NCBI RefSeq assembly: GCF_014699115.1
Contig: NZ_JACXAD010000013.1
Coordinates: 62,001 to 126,000, forward strand
DNA from: Hymenobacter montanus
Lineage (GTDB): Bacteria; Bacteroidota; Bacteroidia; Cytophagales; Hymenobacteraceae
Direction: 5' to 3'
Length of the DNA: 64,000 nucleotides
The translations under genes were made by a program, and so were the position numbers. How positions within the stretch are numbered: the first letter of the stretch is position 1; each line of letters opens with the position of its first letter. Shown here piece by piece: positions 8,233-16,144 of the stretch. The notes under the pieces are model-generated. The model worked only from the letters and a program-made list of their open reading frames with translations. It did not search any database and was not told the origin of the DNA.

Positions 8233-9705
8233 ATGATCCGCTATTTTTTCGGCCTGCTAACTCTGCTTGCTTTACTTGCTCAAGCACCTCTCGCTACGGC
8301 TGGCTCGCTTCCAGCTCCCCTTAACGGTCAGTGGAAAGGCCCCCTGAAGATGGTGGGCGGGAGAATCATGGTCATCATCACGATTGTGCCGCTGACCAAC
8401 GGCACGTACTACGGAGCCCTCGACGCGCCCCAGCAGCGCATCAACCGCATGCCGGTGGAGGTGGAATTACACGGCACCGACCTCAAGCTACGCATTGAGC
8501 AGGCCGGGAGCAGTTTTACCGGTAAAGTTCTGGGCAACGGGGCCGAGCTGAGTGGCACCTGGACGCAGCCCGGGCTAAAATCCCCAATGGTGCTACAACG
8601 GGCCGCAGCCAAGCCGATGGCTGCCCATTTTCCGATGGCGCCACCCTATCGCGAAACCAAGGTAACCTTCCAAAATACAGTTAGTCAACATCACCTGGGG
8701 GGCATCCTCACCGTGCCAGCCGGCTCGGGGCCTTTCCCGGCCGTAGCCCTGCTGTCGGACGTTGGCGCCCAGGACCGCGACGTGGAAGTGGCCGGCTACC
8801 GCATGTTTGGCCAACTGGCTGATTACCTTACCCGCCACGGTATTGCCGTATTACGGTTCGATGACCGGGGCGTGGGTCAATCAAGCGGTTCGCACACCAA
8901 CTCCACCACCGCCGACCTTGTCACGGATGCGCAGGCCGCCATCTCTTTTTTACGGTCTCGGCCGCTCATTGCGCCGCAGCACGTGGGCTTGCTTGGGCAC
9001 GGCGAAGGAGCCAACGTGGCCCTGCTCACGGCCGCCAAGTCGGGTCCGGCCCCGGCGTTCGTAGTGTCGTTGGCGGCCTACGGTCAGTCGGGCTACCAGG
9101 TGCTGCTCCGCCAGCAAGGTGAAATTATGCGCTTGATTGGAGCCGACCCCGGGCAAGTGAAAGCAGCTCGGGACCTGTATGCCCGCACCGTCAACATCAT
9201 TCGCCAGACCCCTAACAACGCCCTCGCCCAAACCAGAGTAGCGTCGCTGTTGAGCAGCGCCAATACGGGTATCGACGAGAGTATGGCCCGGGCCCGCGCC
9301 GCGCAGCTTACCTCGCCGTGGTCCCGCTTCTTCTTTGATTTTGACCCGCAGACTCATTTAGCCAAGGTGCGGTGCCCGGTGCTGCTGCTCAACGGCACGG
9401 CCGATTTGCAGGTATCAGCCAAGAAGAACATGACGCCTTTACGGCGGACCTTGCACAACGCTCACCGCAACGTTACCTCCTACCGGCTCAACGGCGTCAA
9501 CCACTTATTTCAGCCGGCACCCAACCAGTGGCCAATGGTCAACGGCGTGCAGCAGCCCACGTTCTCGCCCGACGCCCTGAAGAGAATAAACGACTGGGTG
9601 GCCGTCACAACCCAGCGGCCCAAGACGCCACTGGGGGCCCCGAGCAAGCAACCCGGGCTCCCGCGTAAGCTCGTTAAAGTAGCTACCGTGGTCGATGTGC
9701 GGTAG
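8233..9705 (+). CDS. secreted alpha/beta-hydrolase paralogue lacking the nucleophile (probable pseudoenzyme)
   Basis: This 490-residue protein has a signal peptide (about 23 residues) and the same two-domain layout as the hydrolase at 5503. It shares DDRGVGQS, Asp391 in NGTADLQ and His424 in GVNHLFQ. However, the nucleophile elbow reads GHGEGA. The codon at 9001-9003 is GGC, so position 257 is Gly instead of Ser. The oxyanion segment is also changed, from TGSGPQDRN to SDVGAQDRD. The reading frame is intact over its full length, so it is not an ordinary decaying pseudogene. It may bind a ligand without cleaving it, or may have been recruited for another role. Confidence 0.85.
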   Translation: MIRYFFGLLTLLALLAQAPLATAGSLPAPLNGQWKGPLKMVGGRIMVIITIVPLTNGTYYGALDAPQQRINRMPVEVELHGTDLKLRIEQAGSSFTGKVLGNGAELSGTWTQPGLKSPMVLQRAAAKPMAAHFPMAPPYRETKVTFQNTVSQHHLGGILTVPAGSGPFPAVALLSDVGAQDRDVEVAGYRMFGQLADYLTRHGIAVLRFDDRGVGQSSGSHTNSTTADLVTDAQAAISFLRSRPLIAPQHVGLLGHGEGANVALLTAAKSGPAPAFVVSLAAYGQSGYQVLLRQQGEIMRLIGADPGQVKAARDLYARTVNIIRQTPNNALAQTRVASLLSSANTGIDESMARARAAQLTSPWSRFFFDFDPQTHLAKVRCPVLLLNGTADLQVSAKKNMTPLRRTLHNAHRNVTSYRLNGVNHLFQPAPNQWPMVNGVQQPTFSPDALKRINDWVAVTTQRPKTPLGAPSKQPGLPRKLVKVATVVDVR

Positions 9706-9937
9706 TAAGTCGACCGCCGTGGCAGCGGGCTTCGGCGGTGGGCTTCGCCGGCGGGTGCCCTGGCTTCAGGCGGCTGCTGGTGCGCGAGAGCATTGGTGAT
9801 AAGTGTCCAACGTGTTCGTATTCCGGGATTTTTCTTAAACTTGCTGGCTGGGGTCAGTGTCGCAACCGCCAACTGGCTAGCTCAGTCCTTTTTCTCATTC
9901 CCGCCTTTTTTCCAACCGTGCGTTGGAGCTTCTGCCC

Positions 9938-11017
9938 ATGGCTGCTACGCCACCCCTACCGCGGTCCCGCTGGTCCTGGCATAATGCCGGCCCAGGGCGC
10001 TGGGTGCGGCGCTACTTCGGCTACTCACGCAGCGAAGTCCGGGGTATGGCGGTGCTCCTCCTGGTGGTAGTAGCCGCCATTGTCGCTCCCCTGCTGCTGC
10101 GCCCCGACCTGCCCGTGTATTTACCGGCCGCCGACCAGCAGGAGCTGAATGAGCTGGTAGCTTCGCTGAAAGATCACCGCACAACCACCCCGAGCGCGAC
10201 GGCGGCCTTCCCGCAGCGGGAAGGCCGCGGCGGGCACGGCCATGCGCGCTACCCCACCGTGGCGCAGGTGCGGCTCGCTCCCTTCAACCCCAATGCCCTA
10301 ACGGCCCAGGATTGGGAAGCCCGGGGCGTGCCGCACTTCGTAGCGGGCCGCATCGTGAAGTACCGGGAGGCGGCAGGTGGTTTTAAGGCCAAAGCCCAGT
10401 TGAAGAAGATGTATGGCCTGACCGACTCGGTGTACCAGCGCCTGGCGCCCTTCATGCAGCTGCCCGAAGAAGCTCCCAAGCGCAATGAGCCGCCTGCCTA
10501 CGCGGCCGCCCGGCGCGGGCCCGATGGTAAGTTTCCGCCGTTTGCCCCGGCCAACGCAGCCGACCACCAGTTGTTTGACAGGTCCTCCCGGCCTCGCCCG
10601 CGCAACCTGCAGCCCTTCGACCTAAACACCGCCGACACTACCCAGCTGATGCAGATTCGCGGTATCGGACGGAGCCGGGCGAAGTGGGTGGTAAGGTACC
10701 GCAATCAGCTGGGTGGCTACCTGCGCGAAGAGCAGCTAGATGAAGTCTTTGTGCTGAAAGATGCGCCCGATTTACGCGACAGCCTCAAGAAATATACCTT
10801 CGTAGCGCCCGGCTTCAGCCCCAAGCTGGTGAACGTAAACACCGCCTCATTCGACGAACTGTACGTGCACCCATACATCGGCAAGCCCCGGGCCCGCCTC
10901 ATTGTGGCGTATCGGCAACAACACGGCCCCTTTAAGCAGGTGGAAGATTTAAAACAAATTCCCGTTCTAAAAGCAACGGACTGGGAAAAGCTGCGCCCGT
11001 ACGTGCGCTGTGAGTAA
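9938..11017 (+). CDS. membrane-anchored helix-hairpin-helix (ComEA-like) protein
   Basis: This 359-residue protein starts at the ATG at 9938; an upstream TTG is also possible. A short basic N-terminus is followed by one transmembrane helix (about residues 37-55). A variable linker leads to three successive helix-hairpin-helix units: one beginning near PFNPNALTAQDW, one at FDLNTADTTQLMQIRGIGRSRA and a C-terminal one at VNVNTASFDELYVHPYIGKPRA. The last two have the LNTA/VNTA start of ComEA DNA-binding repeats. A surface DNA-binding or DNA-uptake role is possible. No competence genes are nearby, so this remains inference. Confidence 0.8.
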   Translation: MAATPPLPRSRWSWHNAGPGRWVRRYFGYSRSEVRGMAVLLLVVVAAIVAPLLLRPDLPVYLPAADQQELNELVASLKDHRTTTPSATAAFPQREGRGGHGHARYPTVAQVRLAPFNPNALTAQDWEARGVPHFVAGRIVKYREAAGGFKAKAQLKKMYGLTDSVYQRLAPFMQLPEEAPKRNEPPAYAAARRGPDGKFPPFAPANAADHQLFDRSSRPRPRNLQPFDLNTADTTQLMQIRGIGRSRAKWVVRYRNQLGGYLREEQLDEVFVLKDAPDLRDSLKKYTFVAPGFSPKLVNVNTASFDELYVHPYIGKPRARLIVAYRQQHGPFKQVEDLKQIPVLKATDWEKLRPYVRCE

Positions 11018-11072
11018 CCAATCTTTCCCACCGGGCTGAAAGTCGGCCGGGCAGGGCCTCGTACTATTCCCC

Positions 11073-12359
11073 CTATTTTGTTCCGGTTTCTAGTTTCCGC
11101 AGCTTATCGGCTCGCCAGGCGGTCACGGCCACGACCACCAGGGTCATCAGCCCCCCGAAAACCACCGAGGGCACCGTACCCATTAACTTGGCCGCGGCCC
11201 CGCTCTCGAACCCACCAATCTCGTTGCTGGACCCGATGAATATGTTATTCACGGCCGATACCCGCCCCTTCATGTATTCGGGCGTGTGGGTATGAATGAG
11301 CGTAGAGCGGACGATAACCGAGACCGAGTCGAATACGCCGGTTAGAAACAGCAAAAACAGCGACAGCGCCAAGCTCCTGGACAGCGCAAAGCCAATCGTG
11401 GCCAGCCCGAACCCCGCCACCGCCCACAGCAGCTTCCGCCCCGCGCCGCGCCGCAGGGGCGAGTAGGTGAGCCATATCGCCATCAGCACCGAGCCCACGG
11501 CCGGGGCGGCCCGCAGGTAGCCGAGCCCGTCGGGGCCGGTGTGCAGAATATCGCGGGCAAAAATGGGCAGCAGCGCCACCGCCCCGCCAAACAACACCGC
11601 GAACAAATCGAGCGAGAGCGCCGCCAGCACGATTTGGTGCCCAAAAATAAACTTTACGCCGCTCAATATGCTCTCGCTCAGGCTAAGCTGCTCACCTTCA
11701 CGCGGGGGTAGTGGCCGGCCCGCAATGCTCAGAAACAGCAGCAGCGAGACCAGCATCAGCCCGGTATCGACCCCGTAAGCGAAGCTCTTGCCCTGCTGCG
11801 CGAACAAAAGCCCCCCTATCGCCGGCCCCAGCACCGCCGAGGCCTGCCAACTGGTGGAGTTCCAGGTTACCGCGTTCGACAGCAGCGCCCGGTCCGGCAG
11901 CAGCTGCGGCATAAAGGAGAAGAGCGCCGGCCCCATAAAGCCGCGGGCGATGCCACTCACGAACAGCACCACGTAGAGCATCGCCACGTACAGCGGCACC
12001 TCCAGCACCTGCTGATTGGCGAATAGGGCCCTTCCGGCCGGTTTGGTTAATAAAAACAAGCTGAGTGAACACAAAAACAGCACGATCATCGCCGGAATAA
12101 TAATCCGCTTGCGCGGCACCGAATCGGCCACGTGGCCGGCATAGAGCGACACCGTAATGCTGGGGATGGCCTCGGCTAAGCCCATAAGCCCTAACGCCAA
12201 CGGGTTGTTGGTCAGCTCATAAATCTGCCAGCCAACCACCACTCCCTGAATTTGGCTCGCGATGATGTACAGCACCCGCGCCGATACCAAGCGGCGGAAA
12301 TCAGGCAGGCGAAGGGCGGCGTACGGGTCGTGGGCAGTAGTAGTGACGGGAGCAAGCAT
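11073..12359 (-). CDS. MFS transporter of the EntS/MFS_3 type
   Basis: This 428-residue major facilitator protein has about twelve transmembrane segments. The N-terminus FRRLVSARVLYIIASQIQ and the loop GHVADSVPRKRI between helices 2 and 3 follow the pattern of the exporter group that includes enterobactin exporter EntS. The substrate is unknown, and no siderophore genes flank it. The ATG at 12357-12359 is chosen over a TTG two codons earlier. It converges on the helix-hairpin-helix gene. A consensus promoter box lies 30 bases upstream. Confidence 0.85.
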   Translation of the reverse strand: MLAPVTTTAHDPYAALRLPDFRRLVSARVLYIIASQIQGVVVGWQIYELTNNPLALGLMGLAEAIPSITVSLYAGHVADSVPRKRIIIPAMIVLFLCSLSLFLLTKPAGRALFANQQVLEVPLYVAMLYVVLFVSGIARGFMGPALFSFMPQLLPDRALLSNAVTWNSTSWQASAVLGPAIGGLLFAQQGKSFAYGVDTGLMLVSLLLFLSIAGRPLPPREGEQLSLSESILSGVKFIFGHQIVLAALSLDLFAVLFGGAVALLPIFARDILHTGPDGLGYLRAAPAVGSVLMAIWLTYSPLRRGAGRKLLWAVAGFGLATIGFALSRSLALSLFLLFLTGVFDSVSVIVRSTLIHTHTPEYMKGRVSAVNNIFIGSSNEIGGFESGAAAKLMGTVPSVVFGGLMTLVVVAVTAWRADKLRKLETGTK

Positions 12360-12390
12360 AGACAAAAAGCGCCTTTACGGCTGCAGAGGC

Positions 12391-12398
12391 CAAAGGTA
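12391..12398 (-). promoter_or_regulatory. promoter -7 box of the MFS gene
   Basis: CAAAGGTA on the plus strand reads TACCTTTG on the minus strand, an exact TAnnTTTG box about 30 bases before the MFS start codon. No clear TTG was seen at -33. Confidence 0.55.
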
Positions 12399-12609
12399 GC
12401 GCCGCCCCAGCCGGCTCTTGGCGGTGGTAGGGGTTATTTGTTGCGTTGATTTCTCTGCTGTGACAGTAAGTCATAACCCACCGCTGACCGCTTAATGTTT
12501 AATTTTTGCACAACTACTCGAACCTTAAACCTAATCTCGAAGCTGACCATAGCATTGAAGGCTGCGTTAGGAAAAAGGATTAATCTCGTTGAATGCTTTA
12601 TTTTTTTGC

Positions 12610-12912
12610 ATGGCAACTTACAAAGTCACCCTCATCAACGAAGCTGAAGGGCTTAACCAGACTATTGATGTTGAGGATGATACTTACATCCTTGATGCCG
12701 CGGAAGAAGCACAGATACAACTCCCATACTTGTATTCTTGCCGCTTTGGTGCTTGCTCCACCTGCGCCGGCAAAATTATATCCGGCACAGTTGACCAACT
12801 CGACCAATCTTACTTAGATGATGACCAAATCGAGGCCGGGTTTGTCCTCCTCTGCGTTGCCTTTCCCGCGTCTGACTGCACGATCGAAATTCAAAAAGAA
12901 AAAGACCTGTAA
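12610..12912 (+). CDS. plant-type [2Fe-2S] ferredoxin, copy 1
   Basis: This 100-residue soluble ferredoxin has the chloroplast/cyanobacterial signature CX4CX2CX29C at Cys44, Cys49, Cys52 and Cys82. It carries the typical AGKIISG and [10 protein letters not shown] segments. The start at 12610 (MATYKV) matches both downstream copies. Two extra residues before the first ligand (LPYLYSC instead of LPYSC) may change potential or partner choice. It is a one-electron carrier in the cytoplasm. No reductase or oxygenase is adjacent, so the partner is unknown. It is the first of three consecutive paralogues. Confidence 0.93.
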   Translation: MATYKVTLINEAEGLNQTIDVEDDTYILDAAEEAQIQLPYLYSCRFGACSTCAGKIISGTVDQLDQSYLDDDQIEAGFVLLCVAFPASDCTIEIQKEKDL

Positions 12913-12966
12913 TAAGAAAGAGTACCATCAGCCTTTTTCCCTCCCCACTACATAAAAGAACGTAGC

Positions 12967-13263
12967 ATGGCAACTTATAAAGTTACCCTCATCAATGAAG
13001 CTGAAGGACTTAACCAGAATATCGACGTGGAGGACGATACTTTCATTTTTGATGCTGCGGAAGAAGCCGGAATAGAACTCCCGTTTTCTTGTTTGGCTGG
13101 TGTTTGCTCCACCTGCGCCGGCAAACTCATATCAGGCACGGTTGACCAATCCGACCAGTCTTGGCTGGACGACGATCAAATCAAGGCCGGATTTGTCCTG
13201 CTCTGCGTTGCTCTTCCTCAGTCTGATTGCACGATCGAAACCCACAAAGAAGAACTGAAATAA
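12967..13263 (+). CDS. plant-type [2Fe-2S] ferredoxin, copy 2
   Basis: This 98-residue paralogue has cluster ligands Cys42, Cys47, Cys50 and Cys80. It has the canonical spacing LPFSC without the two-residue insertion of copies 1 and 3. The region around the ligands reads [10 protein letters not shown]. It starts 54 bases after copy 1. The leader CATAAAAGAACGTAGC just before the ATG recurs before copy 3. All four ligands are intact, so the protein should be functional. The strict conservation of the N-terminal segment ([14 protein letters not shown]) points to recent duplication or gene conversion. Confidence 0.93.
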   Translation: MATYKVTLINEAEGLNQNIDVEDDTFIFDAAEEAGIELPFSCLAGVCSTCAGKLISGTVDQSDQSWLDDDQIKAGFVLLCVALPQSDCTIETHKEELK

Positions 13264-13371
13264 AAAAGGGGCTGTCAACCATCTGTCCTAGCTCGAGGCA
13301 TTGCTTAACAGCATTCTGACGGTATGACTGATCTTCTCCCTCGCCGCCCCCGCCACATAAAAGAACAGAGC

Positions 13372-13677
13372 ATGGCCACTTACAAAGTCACCCTCATCAA
13401 CGAGGCCGAAGGAATTAATCAGACCATTGACGTGGAGGATGATGCTTACATCCTTGATGCTGCGGAAGAAGCCGGACTGGAACTCCCGTACTTGTTCCAC
13501 TGCCGCGCTGGTGCTTGTGCAATGTGCGCCGGCAAAATTATATCAGGCAAAGTTGACCAATCCGACCAAGTTTTCCTGGACGACGACCAAATCGAGGCCG
13601 GGCTTGTGCTCCTCTGCGTTGCTTATCCCGAGTCTGACTGCACAATCGAAACGAACAAAGAAGAAGAGCTATTCTAA
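13372..13677 (+). CDS. plant-type [2Fe-2S] ferredoxin, copy 3
   Basis: This 101-residue paralogue has ligands Cys44, Cys49, Cys52 and Cys82. Ala-Met lies between ligands two and three, where the other copies have Ser-Thr. It has the same two-residue insertion as copy 1 (LPYLFHC). The start at 13372 is chosen because homology begins there. An upstream in-frame ATG at 13324 would add 16 unconserved residues. The sequence before the ATG (ACATAAAAGAAC) repeats that of copy 2, and the sequence after its stop resembles that after copy 2. The duplicated unit therefore includes flanking DNA. Confidence 0.93.
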   Translation: MATYKVTLINEAEGINQTIDVEDDAYILDAAEEAGLELPYLFHCRAGACAMCAGKIISGKVDQSDQVFLDDDQIEAGLVLLCVAYPESDCTIETNKEEELF

Positions 13678-14215
13678 AAACGGAGCCTCAGTCAGCTGTC
13701 TTAACTCAAGAATGTTAACCATCAGCATCTTGAGGGAACGAATGATCGAGTCGAGTAATGTCGCATTTTTATTTAACCCGTGAAACCTTATCTAGAATTC
13801 TTAGGACTTGCGCTAAAAAGTTCGAAAAATCCGGAATTGAGGCTGGCCTGGAGCCGTTATCCGTTCCTTGCTCCTATTGCCTGGTTCCTTCTGCGGGGGC
13901 TTCGCTCCTGAAGCGCGCCGGAGTCGCAACCGGTAAGGTCCGGCCCGTGGGGGCACGTGAGGCTTCCCGGTTGCGCCAGCTATCCCTACCCCAAACCGCT
14001 CTAAAGGGCTGTTCTGAAAATATTGTGCTGGCCCCGCAAAAAGATTTTGGCATTTTTCTTTTTGCTCTATTGCGGATATGCAGGAGAATTTTCTACATTT
14101 GGTTCCGATTCTAGCGGATCCATATATCACGACTGCTAGTCGCTTTCTCATTCTTTTTTCAGTAACTGCATACTATTGGTCTAAAGCTCTACGTTCTCCT
14201 TACCCGTAGCTCCTT
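13678..14215. other. gene-free interval with a structured patch
   Basis: No convincing protein is encoded. The first 80 bases resemble the sequence after ferredoxin copy 2. A G+C-rich patch contains a 9-bp inverted repeat, CGCAACCGG at 13925-13933 with CCGGTTGCG at 13967-13975. The loop encloses a CGTG/CACG mini-stem. A motif TTAGGACTTGCGC at about 13799 looks somewhat like an IS5-type terminal repeat, but no partner end was found. The stretch could be mobile-element debris or a structured RNA. The right end is AT-rich and presumably holds the sigma-factor promoter. Confidence 0.4.
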
Positions 14216-14851
14216 ATGGACCTCTTGCAGCCGAGCGATTCCGCGCTCATTTCTCTTTACCTGGCCGGCCAGGAATCTGCCTTTGCCATCCTGTTGGAGC
14301 GGCATCGAAGCCGCGTATTCACGACTATTCTGCTCATCGTTCGCGACGAGGAAGTAGCCGAGGATCTGTTGCAGGATACCTTCATCAAGGCCATTCACAC
14401 CCTGAAAAGTGGTCGCTACAACGAAGAAGGCAAGTTCGCTCCCTGGATTTGCCGCATTGCCCACAACCTGGCCATCGACTCGTTCCGGCGGGGCAAGCGT
14501 GTTCCCCACGTAAGCCTTACGGATAACGACCGGCTGGCCAGTTCACTGACCATTGCCGACGATGGCCCAGACGATATCATGGCCCGGGAGGAAACCCACA
14601 ACCACCTTCGTGCGTTAATCCAAGAGTTGCCCGCGGCCCAAAAAGAAGTGCTGCTCATGCGCCACTATGGCGATATGAGCTTCCAGGAGATTGCCGACGC
14701 AACCGGCGTGAGCATTAACACGGCCTTAGGCCGGATGCGCTACGCGCTGATAAACTTGCGGAAAAAAATGACCGCCAATTCGCAGTACTATGATCCAAAT
14801 ATTACCCCATTCGACCCTGTTACGCTATGTGTACAACGAGCTGCCAGCTGA
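14216..14851 (+). CDS. ECF-type RNA polymerase sigma factor
   Basis: This 211-residue sigma-70 family protein contains only regions 2 and 4. Region 2 shows the DEEVAEDLLQDTFIKA core and the -10 recognition stretch ending FAPWICRIAHNLAIDSFRR. Region 4 is a helix-turn-helix, MSFQEIADATGVSINTALGRMRYAL. These features are typical of the ECF/RpoE group common in Cytophagales. It has a somewhat extended C-terminus. The next gene overlaps its 3' end by 62 bases in another frame, suggesting translational coupling and a regulatory partnership. The target promoters are unknown. Confidence 0.92.
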   Translation: MDLLQPSDSALISLYLAGQESAFAILLERHRSRVFTTILLIVRDEEVAEDLLQDTFIKAIHTLKSGRYNEEGKFAPWICRIAHNLAIDSFRRGKRVPHVSLTDNDRLASSLTIADDGPDDIMAREETHNHLRALIQELPAAQKEVLLMRHYGDMSFQEIADATGVSINTALGRMRYALINLRKKMTANSQYYDPNITPFDPVTLCVQRAAS

Positions 14852-15017
14852 TGAGCGGCGAGGCGTAGAGGAAGCCCTCCTGCACGACTCCGAACTCGCC
14901 ACCGCTTGTGCCGACCTGCTCCTCGCCCAACGCACCCTCGATGGCCTGCGTCGGGAGCCGCGCCGGGCCGCCACCGATGCCATTCTGCAGTACTCCCGCA
15001 CGTTTTTAGCGAGGTAA
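14790..15017 (+). CDS. small protein overlapping the sigma gene, putative anti-sigma-like partner
   Basis: This 75-residue acidic helical protein begins MIQILPHSTLLRYVYNEL. Its start codon lies inside the sigma-factor gene (62-base overlap). The pattern of an opening HSTLLRYVYNELP helix followed by E..LLHDSELATACADLLLAQRTLD resembles the N-terminal cytoplasmic part of zinc-less anti-sigma factors. There is no transmembrane anchor or HxxxCxxC motif. The genomic position supports a role in modulating the sigma factor, but this is inference. The frame and codon use look genuine. Confidence 0.6.
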   Translation: MIQILPHSTLLRYVYNELPADERRGVEEALLHDSELATACADLLLAQRTLDGLRREPRRAATDAILQYSRTFLAR

Positions 15018-15038
15018 AATTTTTACTTTCCGATTATC

Positions 15039-15144
15039 ATCCTGAGCGTAGCGACGGACCCGACCACCATCAACCACCAGCAGTAATTGTAATGATTACC
15101 GCGAAATGTTGGGCTGTGGTCGGATCCGTGGCTACGTTCAGGAT
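15039..15144. repeat. REP-like inverted repeat, family A
   Basis: Two 29-base arms, 15039-15067 and 15116-15144, are inverted copies with 26 of 29 positions identical and a 48-base centre. The arms start ATCCTGA and contain GTAGC and CGACCAC. The element fills the space between the sigma cluster and nth. ATCCTGAGCGTAGCG resembles extragenic palindromes common in Bacteroidota genomes. It could also act as a transcription barrier. Confidence 0.75.
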
Positions 15145-15169
15145 GTTTTTTTTCCTACCGCTCTCAGCC

Positions 15170-15847
15170 ATGCGCCGCGCCGACCGTTTTCGCTATTTTC
15201 TCGACTACTTCACCACCAACTTTCCCGAACCCAAAACCGAGCTGACGTATGGTAACCCGTATGAGTTGATTGTGGCTGTAGTGCTCAGCGCGCAGTGTAC
15301 TGATAAGCGCGTGAATCAGGTAATGCCCCCGCTGCTCACGCAGTTTCCGACGGCCGCCCACCTGGGGGCCGCTACGGCCGATGAGATTTTCCCCTTCATT
15401 CGCAGCGTTTCCTACCCTAATAATAAAGCTAAGCACCTCGCCGGCCTGGGTCGCATGCTCACGGAGGAATTTGCGGGCGAAGTTCCCAGCCAGATCGAAC
15501 AGTTGCAACGCCTGCCTGGCGTGGGTCGCAAAACGGCCAACGTGGTGGCCTCCGTCATCTACAACCAGCCGGCCATGGCCGTCGATACCCACGTGTTCCG
15601 CGTATCACACCGCCTTGGGCTCGTTCCTAAGACTGCCACTACCCCCCTGGCAGTGGAAAAGGCCCTGGTGCGTTACATCCCGGAGGAATTAATTGCTAAA
15701 GCCCACCACTGGCTGATTCTGCACGGCCGGTACATCTGCATGGCCCGGACCCCTAAGTGCAGCATCTGCCCCCTGGCTCCTAGCTGTAACTATTTCGAAA
15801 AGCACTTCGGCAAAGAACAAGCCTACGAACCCCTCCCTACTGAATAG
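15170..15847 (+). CDS. nth: endonuclease III
   Basis: This 225-residue bifunctional DNA glycosylase/AP lyase for oxidised pyrimidines has the helix-hairpin-helix LPGVGRKTANVV with catalytic Lys121. Catalytic Asp139 lies in VDTHVFR, one residue off the E. coli numbering. The [4Fe-4S] loop has the spacing CX6CX2CX5C near the C-terminus. The ATG at 15170 gives the standard N-terminus; the longer upstream frame runs through the REP element and is not credible. Base-excision repair is also represented here by mutY at 23132. Confidence 0.97.
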   Translation: MRRADRFRYFLDYFTTNFPEPKTELTYGNPYELIVAVVLSAQCTDKRVNQVMPPLLTQFPTAAHLGAATADEIFPFIRSVSYPNNKAKHLAGLGRMLTEEFAGEVPSQIEQLQRLPGVGRKTANVVASVIYNQPAMAVDTHVFRVSHRLGLVPKTATTPLAVEKALVRYIPEELIAKAHHWLILHGRYICMARTPKCSICPLAPSCNYFEKHFGKEQAYEPLPTE

Positions 15848-16144
15848 CCACCGTCGCCTATCGAAAGGGTTTATTACCACCAAAGCCCAACGCTAGCAGC
15901 TCGGCAGCTGAGTATAAAGCGTTCCTTCTTAACTGGCAGCACACCGACGCTGACTTAGCGCCTATCCGGAAAATAAAATAACCAGCACGTCCTGCTCTGT
16001 CTGGCGTCCGCGTGTCGCAGCCTCTGTACCGCGGCAGTACTTCATTCGATTGGATCTACTCTCGTGGTAGAGATGCTGCGACAAGCGGACGCCAGACAGA
16101 GCAGGATGTTCTTTTTTCTAGGACCGATATTCTCGGATAGGCTC
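15848..16144. other. intergenic region with a large palindrome
   Basis: No gene is present. The main content is the long inverted repeat at 15987-16109, followed by CTTTTTTC. On the plus strand this could therefore end nth transcription, although the stem is much longer than usual terminators. Confidence 0.5.
15987..16109. repeat. REP-like long inverted repeat, family B
   Basis: Left arm 15987-16030 and right arm 16066-16109 are 44 bases each and match as inverted copies at about 40 positions. The core CTCTGTCTGGCGTCCGC is perfect. The 35-base centre is unpaired. The sequence differs from the family A element 850 bases upstream. Its size and intergenic position suggest a transposase-mobilised REP/BIME unit, not a simple terminator. 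Confidence 0.8.

Noticed and set aside
12610..13677. Ferredoxin array as part of a photosystem or oxygenase cluster
   Set aside because: No reductase, oxygenase or pigment gene is adjacent.
13758..14151. Overlapping frames on both strands after the ferredoxins
   Set aside because: Neither shows protein-like composition or a recognised motif.
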